Of a stretch of 64,000 nucleotides of DNA, positions 7,972 through 15,473 are shown piece after piece. The stretch spans positions 1-64,000 of IMG/VR virus record IMGVR_UViG_3300025141_016157; one strand, given 5' to 3'. The notes beneath the pieces were generated by a model that was not told where the DNA came from, did no database searches, and saw only the letters and a program-made list of their open reading frames with translations. The DNA is from a virus. Positions within the stretch are counted from its first letter, which is position 1. Each line of letters opens with the position of its first letter. Made by a program: the position numbers and the translations under genes.

Positions 7972-9147
7972 ATGATTAGAGCAATTATTAGAGCACCAAT
8001 GTTATCCGTTAGCGGATACGGAGTTCACTCAAGACAGATATTTAGATACTTAGAGAATTCTAAGTTTAACTTTGATGTAGAGACTCAAATAGTAAGCTGG
8101 GGAAATACACCGTGGCTAATAAATCCTAGTTTTGAAAACGGTATAGTAGAAACTATAATGAGCAAAACTCAAGGCAAAGAGTCAATTGCTGATATATCCT
8201 TTCAGGTACAGTTACCTGATGAGTGGGATTCCAATCTTGCTCGTATCAATATAGGAATTTCTGCTGTTGTTGAAACTGATAGATGCAGACCTGAATGGGT
8301 TGATGCATGTAATAAAATGGATGCCATAATAGTTCCATCGAACCATGCAAAATCTTGCCTAGAGCTATCTGGAAATCTAAATGTAAAAGTCTATGTTGTA
8401 CCTGAATGGTTTTTTGAGCAAATCACGGAAGAAGATTTTTCAGAAAATGAATTTTCAAACAAAGACTTTGGAACAGACTTTAATTTTTTAATATTGTCCC
8501 AGCTAACTGGACAAACACCAGAGACTGATAGAAAAAATATATTTTTTACAATTAAATGGATTTGTGAGGAGTTTAAGGATGATCCGGATGTTGGAATTGT
8601 CCTTAAGACAAATCATGGAAGAGGAACAACGATTGATCGAGAACTAACTACAAACCTTTTGAGAAAGCTTGTAAGCGAAGTTAGAGAAGGTCCGTATCCT
8701 AAAATTCATCTTGTTCATGGAAATTTATACCCGGAGGAGATTTCCGGATTATACAGGAACGATAGTATAAAATCGCTCGTAAGCCTTACGAGAGGAGAAG
8801 GCTTTGGCTTGCCTCTATTGGAAGCTGCAGCATCTAACTTACCAGTAATCACAACAAACTGGTCAGCACATACAGAGTTTCTATCTCTTGGAAAATTTTT
8901 AAAAATAGACTATGATTTAATTAATATTCCGAAAGAAAAAGTTGATAATAGAATATTTGCTGATGGAGTCAAATGGGCAGATCCCCACGAAAAAGACTTC
9001 AAGAAAAAAATTAGAAAATTTAGAAAAAAATCAAATATTGCGAAAGAATGGTCAGGGTTACTTGGCGAGAGAATTAGGGCAGAATATTCAAAAGAAGAAG
9101 TTTGCAAAATATATGACAGAGTTTTGGGTGAGATACTAAAACAATGA
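7972..9147 (+). CDS. Glycosyltransferase (GT-B, group 1-like)
   Basis: A 391-residue GT-B glycosyltransferase. The N-terminal strand IRAIIRAPMLSVSGYGVHSR carries the Gly-rich loop, IIVPSNHAKSCL is the interdomain strand-helix, and the C-terminal donor-binding motif RGEGFGLPLLEAAASNLPVI holds the E-x7-E pair Glu276/Glu284, followed by TTNWSAHTEF. It follows the other GT-B gene closely and overlaps the start of the next gene by four bases (ATGA). The two glycosyltransferases are not close copies of each other outside these motifs, so they probably have different donors or acceptors. Confidence 0.88.
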   Translation: MIRAIIRAPMLSVSGYGVHSRQIFRYLENSKFNFDVETQIVSWGNTPWLINPSFENGIVETIMSKTQGKESIADISFQVQLPDEWDSNLARINIGISAVVETDRCRPEWVDACNKMDAIIVPSNHAKSCLELSGNLNVKVYVVPEWFFEQITEEDFSENEFSNKDFGTDFNFLILSQLTGQTPETDRKNIFFTIKWICEEFKDDPDVGIVLKTNHGRGTTIDRELTTNLLRKLVSEVREGPYPKIHLVHGNLYPEEISGLYRNDSIKSLVSLTRGEGFGLPLLEAAASNLPVITTNWSAHTEFLSLGKFLKIDYDLINIPKEKVDNRIFADGVKWADPHEKDFKKKIRKFRKKSNIAKEWSGLLGERIRAEYSKEEVCKIYDRVLGEILKQ

Positions 9148-9461
9148 CATCTTTGTATTTTTTTATATCTTTATCTTCACTGTTTTTTCTGCTTCTCTCT
9201 GCATCAATTTATCTTAATGTAAAAATGGGATTAACGATACTAAAAATTGAAGATTCCATAGAGGAGTCTCTTGACATAATTGATGAAAGATATGAATCGA
9301 TATCAAAAATACTTGAAATTCCTATTTTTTTTGACTCTATTGAAGTTAGACAGGTCGTAGAAGATATTAGGAGAACAAAAGTATCTCTTTTAAAGATTGC
9401 AAACTCACTTTCAAACGTTAATTATGAGAATGAAAAAATAGAAAATAGAGATGTAAAATGA
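9144..9461 (+). CDS. Small membrane-anchored protein
   Basis: A 105-residue protein with one strong N-terminal hydrophobic segment (about residues 4-26, LYFFISLSSLFFLLLSASIY) followed by a charged helical tail rich in Glu, Ile and Lys that could form a coiled coil. This architecture is seen in many T4-like marine phages between glycosyl and sigma genes, but no function is known to me. It is coupled by ATGA overlaps to both neighbours. It is likely anchored in the inner membrane with the helical part in the cytoplasm or periplasm. Confidence 0.75.
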   Translation: MTSLYFFISLSSLFFLLLSASIYLNVKMGLTILKIEDSIEESLDIIDERYESISKILEIPIFFDSIEVRQVVEDIRRTKVSLLKIANSLSNVNYENEKIENRDVK

Positions 9462-10195
9462 TAAAAAGAAAAAGAACTATAAGAAGGGGAAAGAAAAAAA
9501 GTAAAAATAATTATTTTAGTCAAGATACTCATGACGCTATTAGGGTATATCAAAATACTGAAAAGCTTGCTGGTAAGCATGCAATATACATAAAGGATAT
9601 ACTTCCTGCGTTTAACAAACTTGCCGAGAATTTAATTTTTATACACAAGTTTGCAAAAAGCCCAGAAGCATTTGAGAGACTAAAGTGTGATTGTGTAACT
9701 TTTTTATATGAAACACTTCATAAGTTTGATCCAGATAGAGGAACAAAAGCATTCTCTTATTTTAACGTAGTTGCAAAAAATTGGCTTATTATCCAAAGTA
9801 AAAAAACAGCCAAGCAAAGAAAGAGAACTATAAGCATAAGCGATATTGAGGAGAGCACAGGCGCAGAAATAAGCTTTCACGAATCTTTTAAAGTTCAACC
9901 ATCACAAGAAAAAAATATAATTAGAAAGGAATCAAAGCAAGATCTTGATAATATCCTAGTACAGATAAAGTCAAATTTAAAAACAGAGAAAGAGCATGCA
10001 TGCATGGATGCAATAATATCTCTTTTTGACAGGGTTGATGATCTTGAATTATTAAACAAGAGAGCAGTTTTTGTATATTTAAGAGATATATCAAACTTAT
10101 CACCAAAGCAATTATCTGTAACGATGTCTAAAATAAGAAAGCATTATAGAGAAATTTCTGATAAGGGCGATTTCTTTTTATTTTTCGGTGAGTAA
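9458..10195 (+). CDS. gp55: Late-transcription sigma factor, T4 gp55-like
   Basis: A minimal sigma factor of 245 residues. A very basic N-terminus (KRKRTIRRGKKKSK) precedes a sigma region-2-like block: FLYETLHKFDPDRGTKAFSY, continuing into FNVVAKNWLI, at about residues 84-112. This matches region 2 of sigma factors (core binding and -10 recognition) and the equivalent part of T4 gp55. A region 4 helix-turn-helix is not evident, as in gp55, so late promoters should be -10-only. It ends in an acidic/hydrophobic tail (GDFFLFFGE), comparable to the gp55 C-terminal sliding-clamp-binding segment. It stands just before the baseplate genes it presumably activates. Confidence 0.83.
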   Translation: MIKRKRTIRRGKKKSKNNYFSQDTHDAIRVYQNTEKLAGKHAIYIKDILPAFNKLAENLIFIHKFAKSPEAFERLKCDCVTFLYETLHKFDPDRGTKAFSYFNVVAKNWLIIQSKKTAKQRKRTISISDIEESTGAEISFHESFKVQPSQEKNIIRKESKQDLDNILVQIKSNLKTEKEHACMDAIISLFDRVDDLELLNKRAVFVYLRDISNLSPKQLSVTMSKIRKHYREISDKGDFFLFFGE

Positions 10196-10196
10196 A

Positions 10197-10559
10197 ATGG
10201 ATAAAAAAAATAAATCATTTATGCAAAAAGTTAAGGAAAAGGAAGCGAAAATATCTAAATTCTCAGAGCTTCTTGACTCCCTTGAGAACACGGAGGACAA
10301 GAAAAAACTTTTATGGCGTGAGATATATGAAAATGCACTTACTGACAGGGAGAATGCAAATATTCTACTTGTAGATCTGCTAATGCAAACAAAGGGAAGC
10401 CTTGCAAATCACGGATCATACGGGACAATACTATCAAAATATCTAGAAAGAATGTCAAAGTGCAATGATCAAATTTTAAGACTTGCAGAGATTATAGGCA
10501 AGGAGCAAGAAACATCCATTGATATAAACGATATTTACGGAAAGATCAATGAGTCTTAA
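10197..10559 (+). CDS. Small helical protein next to the late sigma factor
   Basis: A 120-residue, highly charged helical protein, with KSFMQKVKEKEAKISKFSEL at the start and an EIYENALTDRENANILLVDL core followed by HGSYGTILSKYLERMSKCND. I recall similar small proteins in T4-like marine phages, and the place beside gp55 makes a role in late transcription (a gp33-like coactivator) possible, but I cannot show similarity to T4 gp33. ATG 10197 is chosen over GTG 10188 because GGTGAG at 10187-10192 can serve as ribosome binding site. The end overlaps the gp5-like gene. Confidence 0.68.
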   Translation: MDKKNKSFMQKVKEKEAKISKFSELLDSLENTEDKKKLLWREIYENALTDRENANILLVDLLMQTKGSLANHGSYGTILSKYLERMSKCNDQILRLAEIIGKEQETSIDINDIYGKINES

Positions 10560-11982
10560 AAGATTTAGAGATTCAACTTCGAATAGTACCAGTACAAATC
10601 CAAATGAAAGCCCTGGTCAGGGAAAAAGTGTTGGAAAACGAGGAAGGATTCTTTATGAGGCTGTTGTAACAAACTTTTTCTCAAATCCTTCATTTGATTT
10701 AGAGCAAAATCCTCCAAATGATCCTGATAAGACTTATGCAGAGTCAATGGAGAAGGGTGTAAATCAGGTAAAAAATACATCTTTTATTAGAAAAATGCCA
10801 AGATCATCTGTCTCTGCCATTGTTGTATCTGACAGGGAGGGTTGGAAAACTCAAAAATCTGAGATATTTTATCCACTCTTTCCCCATCTCACAATGCCAG
10901 TAAAGCCGGGTGAGAAAATATGGATTATATATGATACTATAAATAGAGAAAAATCAAGAAGGGGATACTGGATTGGAAGAATATCATCAAATATTAATAT
11001 AGATGATCAAAACTATACGCATTTAGATAGAGAATTTTTATATTCTAGTGTGGGTGTTTCAACTACAAGTGCCCTTGACGCAGCATCAGGAGGATCATCA
11101 TACGAAGATACTGATATCTATAGTTTTATAGCCGGTGCGGGAAATAGAAATAACAATACCCTTCCAGGATCTGCGCCGTATGACTCTATTGTTTCTAATT
11201 CTATGTCATATGTTGAACAATTTAACGGTGAGCCAGTCCCGAGATTTTCGCCTAGGGTTGGAGATTTTATACTTGAAGGATCAAATAACACTCTCATCTC
11301 ACTTGGCCAAGATAGACCATCTCTTACTGGACCAGTTGATGAATCGGGCATAAAGGGAATAGGGACGATTGACATAGTTGTAGGAAGAGGACAGTCAGAA
11401 TCAACAGCACCTGCAGGTGATCCGATTGAACTGGAGAAAAGAGGAGAGAATTTAGACCCATATAGCGAGACAAATAAATGGCCTCAATTTCAAGATACAC
11501 CTCCAAATGAAGGTGAGGGTAATCCAGATTTTGCAACTGACTTGTCGAGAGTATATGTCTCGATGAAAACAAACGGTGATGCAAATTTTGGGCTAGCATC
11601 TATTAACTCTCTAGGCTCTACGCCTGAAGTTAGTGAGGCACCATATATTATAGGAAAGTCAACAGAGATCAGGCTAGTCTCAAGAGATGGCGGAAGCATA
11701 AGGATGATAAAAGAGGGCGACGCCCAAGCAGAGATTTGCATCGCATCAGATGGAAAAATTGTTATCGAAGGTACAAATTCTGCAAGATCTGCACAAAAAG
11801 TTATACGAGGCGAAGATTTAGCAAAAGCTGTTTCTGACTTTAGCACTAATATTGCATCAGCTATGATAAAAACATTTGGAAATATGGGCGGAATGATAGT
11901 CGATGGCGGAATAGCATCGTCATGCTCAACACTAGCAGCAGATGTAGAGCTTGCACTAAGCTCAGAAGTATTTATTAAGTAG
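10549..11982 (+). CDS. Baseplate hub protein, gp5-like (OB-fold)
   Basis: Probably the central hub/spike protein under the tail tube. Residues about 35-145 (RILYEAVVTNFF, then VSAIVVSDREGW, FYPLFPHLTMPVKPGEKIWI) look like the OB-fold of T4 gp5, which binds the hub and threads the spike. The C-terminal third (TEIRLVSRDGGSIRMIKEGD, later ASDGKIVIEG) has the short beta repeats of spike proteins before a Gly/Ala-rich end. There is no lysozyme domain, in contrast to T4 gp5 but like many marine relatives. It is followed by gp25- and gp6-like genes, as expected for a baseplate cluster. Confidence 0.68.
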   Translation: MSLKRFRDSTSNSTSTNPNESPGQGKSVGKRGRILYEAVVTNFFSNPSFDLEQNPPNDPDKTYAESMEKGVNQVKNTSFIRKMPRSSVSAIVVSDREGWKTQKSEIFYPLFPHLTMPVKPGEKIWIIYDTINREKSRRGYWIGRISSNINIDDQNYTHLDREFLYSSVGVSTTSALDAASGGSSYEDTDIYSFIAGAGNRNNNTLPGSAPYDSIVSNSMSYVEQFNGEPVPRFSPRVGDFILEGSNNTLISLGQDRPSLTGPVDESGIKGIGTIDIVVGRGQSESTAPAGDPIELEKRGENLDPYSETNKWPQFQDTPPNEGEGNPDFATDLSRVYVSMKTNGDANFGLASINSLGSTPEVSEAPYIIGKSTEIRLVSRDGGSIRMIKEGDAQAEICIASDGKIVIEGTNSARSAQKVIRGEDLAKAVSDFSTNIASAMIKTFGNMGGMIVDGGIASSCSTLAADVELALSSEVFIK

Positions 11983-11988
11983 GAAATT

Positions 11989-12537
11989 ATGGGCATTACA
12001 TCACCAATGGCAGACTGCTTATCTGCTCCAGATGAGATATTTACAGCATATTTTGATCCAATAGTTGAAGCTATGATGATGTCTGTAACTCCTATAATAG
12101 AGCCTTTGTGCATAGCCTTGTGGAATAAACCAGACATAAAAATTGCGTTTGAGATCATTGCAGAGTTTGGATTAAAGCTTCCGGATATAGCATTAGATCC
12201 CCTTATACTATTTGAACTTGCAGGAATTGAGCTGCCTAGTATTTTATTAGGTTTTGATATAAGCATGGAAATAGCCATAGATATTGACTTGCCTACATTG
12301 CCAGCTTATAATATCGCTATTGGAATGCTACTTATACCAATTGACATAGTAATAGGCTGGATAGATAGCTTTCCAGTAATTGAGCTTCCAACAATAGATC
12401 TTATAATAGATCTTCTAATCGATCTAGGGTTTGATCCAAGCATAAATCTCGAATGTGTTGCACAAATTATTATGATACCTTTTGAAGTAATAGGCGAAGT
12501 TATGGCAGCTACAGACAAACCGTCTATATGTGAATAA
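11989..12537 (+). CDS. Very hydrophobic acidic protein of unknown function
   Basis: A 182-residue protein with a striking composition: Ile, Leu, Pro, Asp and Glu dominate, Arg is absent and Lys is rare. Short units such as LPTLPAYNIAIG, ELPTIDLIIDLLIDLGFDPS and LKLPDIALDPLILFELAG repeat with a Pro every 10-15 residues. It could be a membrane protein with several short segments, but the regular Asp/Glu in the hydrophobic runs fits a beta-helical or multimeric spike part better. It starts at ATG 11989 with a TAGGAA ribosome binding site. It lies directly behind the gp5-like hub, where T4 relatives encode spike-tip or hub accessories. Not recognised. Confidence 0.72.
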   Translation: MGITSPMADCLSAPDEIFTAYFDPIVEAMMMSVTPIIEPLCIALWNKPDIKIAFEIIAEFGLKLPDIALDPLILFELAGIELPSILLGFDISMEIAIDIDLPTLPAYNIAIGMLLIPIDIVIGWIDSFPVIELPTIDLIIDLLIDLGFDPSINLECVAQIIMIPFEVIGEVMAATDKPSICE

Positions 12538-12538
12538 A

Positions 12539-12814
12539 ATGAGTGTAAAAGATATAAAAGAGGGCTGGCTTAACTATATGAAAAGAGCCATAGGCAGAAG
12601 ATCGCTGGACGAAAAACTATCGCTAGAGGTTGAAAAAAGAGCTAAAATCTGCTCTGATTGCCCGTATTTAAAAGTAATTTCAAAAAGTAATAATAGAATT
12701 TTCTGGGGAATGTGCAAGAGATGTGGGTGTGTTTTTCCCGCTCTTGTCTATTCTCCTTCAAAATCTTGCCCTGAGAATAAATGGAATAGTATACCTGACG
12801 ATAAATTGAGTTAG
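12539..12814 (+). CDS. Small cysteine-rich zinc-binding protein
   Basis: About 91 residues. Cysteines are placed as CSDCP, then MCKRCGC, then SCPENKW, i.e. C-x2-C...C-x2-C plus two more, which is a zinc-ribbon arrangement. Small zinc proteins of this sort occur among T4-like phage baseplate genes without a known role. The N-terminal half is helical and basic. ATG 12539 is placed after the previous stop; GTG 12530, overlapping that stop, is an alternative start. Confidence 0.7.
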   Translation: MSVKDIKEGWLNYMKRAIGRRSLDEKLSLEVEKRAKICSDCPYLKVISKSNNRIFWGMCKRCGCVFPALVYSPSKSCPENKWNSIPDDKLS

Positions 12815-12819
12815 AATAC

Positions 12820-12839
12820 AATTGTGCATTTGCACAATT
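12820..12839. promoter_or_regulatory. 20-base inverted repeat between genes
   Basis: AATTGTGCA-TT-TGCACAATT: two perfect 9-base arms separated by two bases, in the 45-base gap between two small genes. The tiny loop makes a hairpin terminator awkward, though a T-rich stretch follows. As DNA it looks like an operator for a dimeric regulator. It is 20 bases upstream of the next start codon. Confidence 0.45.
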
Positions 12840-12859
12840 TCTAATATTAAGGGGTAGAA

Positions 12860-13054
12860 ATGAAACAAGAAGAAGTAAAAAAGATAGCAGAGCTTAGAAA
12901 TTATATTATAGGATTCTATAAATCAATAGAGGGCACAGAGTCACCAGGATCTGCTGTGATGAAATCAGCAGATATTGCATATTTTTGCGAAAGTGTCATA
13001 AGGAGCGCTGATGATATATTAAAGCCGTATGTAAGCTTTAAAAATTCAAAATAG
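12860..13054 (+). CDS. Small protein of unknown function
   Basis: A 64-residue protein preceded by a good ribosome binding site (AAGGGG at 12849-12854). Mostly helical: KQEEVKKIAELRNYIIGFYK, then a short Gly/Ser turn, then VMKSADIAYFCESVIRSADD. No known motif. It lies between a palindrome and the gp25 gene and may have its own control. Confidence 0.6.
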   Translation: MKQEEVKKIAELRNYIIGFYKSIEGTESPGSAVMKSADIAYFCESVIRSADDILKPYVSFKNSK

Positions 13055-13097
13055 AAATAATAATTGATACTGCGTCTTTCTAAATTTTTTATTCAAT

Positions 13098-13109
13098 ATA
13101 TTTAGATAC
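13098..13109 (+). promoter_or_regulatory. ATATTTA box upstream of gp25
   Basis: ATATTTAGATAC, 11 bases before the gp25 start codon and followed by the AGAGGTG ribosome binding site. It belongs to a set of similar boxes in gaps before genes in this window; see the finding. The role is unproven. Confidence 0.3.
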
Positions 13110-13120
13110 TAGAGGTGTAA

Positions 13121-13609
13121 ATGGGTGCATACGAAGATGAATATGAATGGAAGTCATCTGGGACTATAACGGCAACAATGTCTGGGTCGGAGTTTACTCC
13201 TTCACCAGCGCCTGTCGGTGTTGTAATACCTCTTGCGCCGGGAACAGATCTTTCAGGAATATTTGAAATGACTTACAACGGTGCTAAGCAGATTGCCTAT
13301 AATTTTCAAAATCTTGTAAGCACGAATCACGGAGAAAGAGCAGGAAATCCGGGATATGGTGCAAATCTTAGGCCTCTTTGTGCAGAATATTCAAGACTTA
13401 GCTTGAGTGAGTTTGAATCTGAGGCAATGAGTAGAATTAAAATTGCTGTAGATAAATTTCTTCCTATAGTTGAGCTAGATAATTTCACAACAAGTTATAT
13501 TGAGGATGATGATCCTGCACTTCTTAGGATTGATATGAATATAAAATTTAACATACCAATGTTATTTTCAATGGGAAATAACATAAAGGTATCGTTTGCC
13601 CTACTTTAA
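13121..13609 (+). CDS. gp25: Baseplate wedge protein gp25-like
   Basis: A gp25/W-family baseplate wedge protein that links the wedge to the hub and starts the sheath. The family core is clear: an AKQIAYNFQNLVSTNHGER helix-loop, NPGYGANLRPL, and the following KIAVDKFLPIVEL strand-helix and DPALLRIDMNIKFNI strand. Length 162 residues against 132 in T4 gp25; the extra residues form a Thr/Ser/Pro-rich N-terminal arm. It is followed 12 bases on by the gp6-like wedge gene; in related phages this pair is conserved. Confidence 0.88.
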   Translation: MGAYEDEYEWKSSGTITATMSGSEFTPSPAPVGVVIPLAPGTDLSGIFEMTYNGAKQIAYNFQNLVSTNHGERAGNPGYGANLRPLCAEYSRLSLSEFESEAMSRIKIAVDKFLPIVELDNFTTSYIEDDDPALLRIDMNIKFNIPMLFSMGNNIKVSFALL

Positions 13610-13621
13610 AAAAGAGATAAG

Positions 13622-15472
13622 ATGTCAAGTAAAAAAAATAAATTAAAAAGCATTAGAGAATCGCAGAGATCATATTTGAACAGGGATTTTAATTCCTTCA
13701 GGGCAAGTCTAACTCAATATGGAAGAACATTTTTCTCAGATAAGATTTCTGACTTCAGTGAAAACGGATTTGCCGGAATGATGATAGAGTTAAATGCATA
13801 TGTTGGTGATGTAATGTCATACTATATGGATCATCAATTTCAAGAACTTGATCTTAATCAGGCAACTGAGCCTAGAAATATTGAAAGATTAATAAGAAAT
13901 ACAGGCGTCAAAATAGAAGGGGCATCTCCAGCTGTTGTTGATATTGAGTTTTACATGGAGATTCCAGCAAAACTAGTATCAGGTGAATATATCCCAGATC
14001 CCTTTCTTCTGCCTATTATAAATGCAGGAACAAAGCTTTCTTCATCATCAGGTATAATTTTCTCTCTAACAGAGGATCTTGACATGGGTGAGAGAAAATT
14101 TTCTGGATCTCTGTATGCATCTTATGTTACAATGAAAACAGATGATAGTGGAAATCCTACATCATTCTCAGTAATGAGATCAGGAAAATGTGTATCTGCT
14201 ACTACTTCATCGGAGACATTTGCCATTCCAAATAGATTTAAACCGTTTAGGACTATCATTCTTAAGAAAGCAAATGTCAATGAAGTAATATCAATTATTG
14301 ATTCAGAGGGAAATGAATATTACGAAGTCGACTCTCTTTCTCAAGATACTGTCTACAAGAGGATATTAAATTTATCAAATGACAAAGATGACGTTTCAGA
14401 ATCAATAGAGCTAATACCTGCACCAAGAAGATTTATAACTGAAGCTTCTGTCGTAACAAGAAAGACAACAGTTAGATTCGGGGGAGGATCAGCTCTATCA
14501 ACAGATGATGATATAATGCCAGACCCGTCAGACCTCTCCCTGCCGCTTTATGGAAAGAGAAAGACATTGTCAAACTTTACAATTAATCCAAATAAGCTTC
14601 TCTCTACAACTACACTAGGTGTTGCACCTCAAAATACGACATTGACAGTTATATATAGACACGGAGGCGGTATATCACATAATGTAGGAGAGGGAGACAT
14701 AAGATCTGTAAACTCTCTTTCAACAAAGTTTAAAAAATCAACATCATCAGTAAATGTATCTTCAATTAGATCATCACTGGAGGTGATAAATAGATCTCGC
14801 GCCGCTGGCGGAGAGGATGCACCGAATATAAATGAAATGAGAGGAATAGCAATTTCTCAAAGAAATGCTCAAATGAGAATAGTAACAAGGGAAGATTTAA
14901 TAGCAAGAATATATTCTATGCCAAATAAGTTCGGAAGAGTATTTAGAGTGGGAATAAGATCAAATCCATATAATCCGCTAGCATCAATGATATCAATAGT
15001 TAGCAGAGATTCTTATGGAAATCTCTCGATATCCCCTGATACGCTAAAAGAAAATCTAAAAACTTTCTTAAATCAGTCACGATTAATTTCAGATGCAGCA
15101 GATATAGTAGACGCATCCATTATAAATCTGGGAATATCGTATGGTGTAACTGTTTCTACAAATGCAAATCCAGAATCAGTTATTCAAAAAATAAACAGTA
15201 ATTTAAAAAATTACTTTCAAATTGAAAATTTTCAAATTGGACAACCAATTGTAACAACAGATGTTGTAAATATTATTATTAATACTCAGGATGTAGTATC
15301 TCTAGTAGATTTAAAGTTTTCCAATAAGACTGGAGAAATAGGTGGAAATAACTATAGTGATGTTAGTATGTCTATTTCATCAAATACTTCTAGAGGAATT
15401 ATATCATGCCCGGGGGGTAGCATCTTTGAAGTTAAATTTCCAGATGACGATATAGTAGGAACACAGAGATAA
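13622..15472 (+). CDS. gp6: Baseplate wedge protein gp6-like (baseplate J family)
   Basis: A 616-residue wedge protein related to T4 gp6 and the P2 J family, which forms the iris around the hub. The N-terminal block LNRDFNSFRASLTQYGRTFF, ISDFSENGFAGMMIELNAYVGDVMSYYMDHQ and the EPRNIERLIRNTGVKI helix are family features. The middle is beta-rich, and the second helical section (QRNAQMRIVTREDLIARIYS) introduces the J-type C-terminal domain with the QKINSNLKNYFQIENFQIG helix. The length is near T4 gp6 (660). Its place behind gp25 agrees. Confidence 0.87.
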   Translation: MSSKKNKLKSIRESQRSYLNRDFNSFRASLTQYGRTFFSDKISDFSENGFAGMMIELNAYVGDVMSYYMDHQFQELDLNQATEPRNIERLIRNTGVKIEGASPAVVDIEFYMEIPAKLVSGEYIPDPFLLPIINAGTKLSSSSGIIFSLTEDLDMGERKFSGSLYASYVTMKTDDSGNPTSFSVMRSGKCVSATTSSETFAIPNRFKPFRTIILKKANVNEVISIIDSEGNEYYEVDSLSQDTVYKRILNLSNDKDDVSESIELIPAPRRFITEASVVTRKTTVRFGGGSALSTDDDIMPDPSDLSLPLYGKRKTLSNFTINPNKLLSTTTLGVAPQNTTLTVIYRHGGGISHNVGEGDIRSVNSLSTKFKKSTSSVNVSSIRSSLEVINRSRAAGGEDAPNINEMRGIAISQRNAQMRIVTREDLIARIYSMPNKFGRVFRVGIRSNPYNPLASMISIVSRDSYGNLSISPDTLKENLKTFLNQSRLISDAADIVDASIINLGISYGVTVSTNANPESVIQKINSNLKNYFQIENFQIGQPIVTTDVVNIIINTQDVVSLVDLKFSNKTGEIGGNNYSDVSMSISSNTSRGIISCPGGSIFEVKFPDDDIVGTQR

Positions 15473-15473
15473 A

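Noticed and set aside
10938-10945. Exact T4 late promoter octamer TATAAATA (also at 16601-16608 and 28481-28488)
   Set aside because: All three lie inside coding sequence, far from a downstream gene start, and are expected by chance in AT-rich DNA.
11490-12278. 262-codon open frame on the minus strand across the gp5-like gene and the hydrophobic protein
   Set aside because: It straddles the boundary of two + strand genes, has no ribosome binding site and would be the only minus-strand gene; the Ile/Asp-rich codons of the + strand produce few antisense stops.
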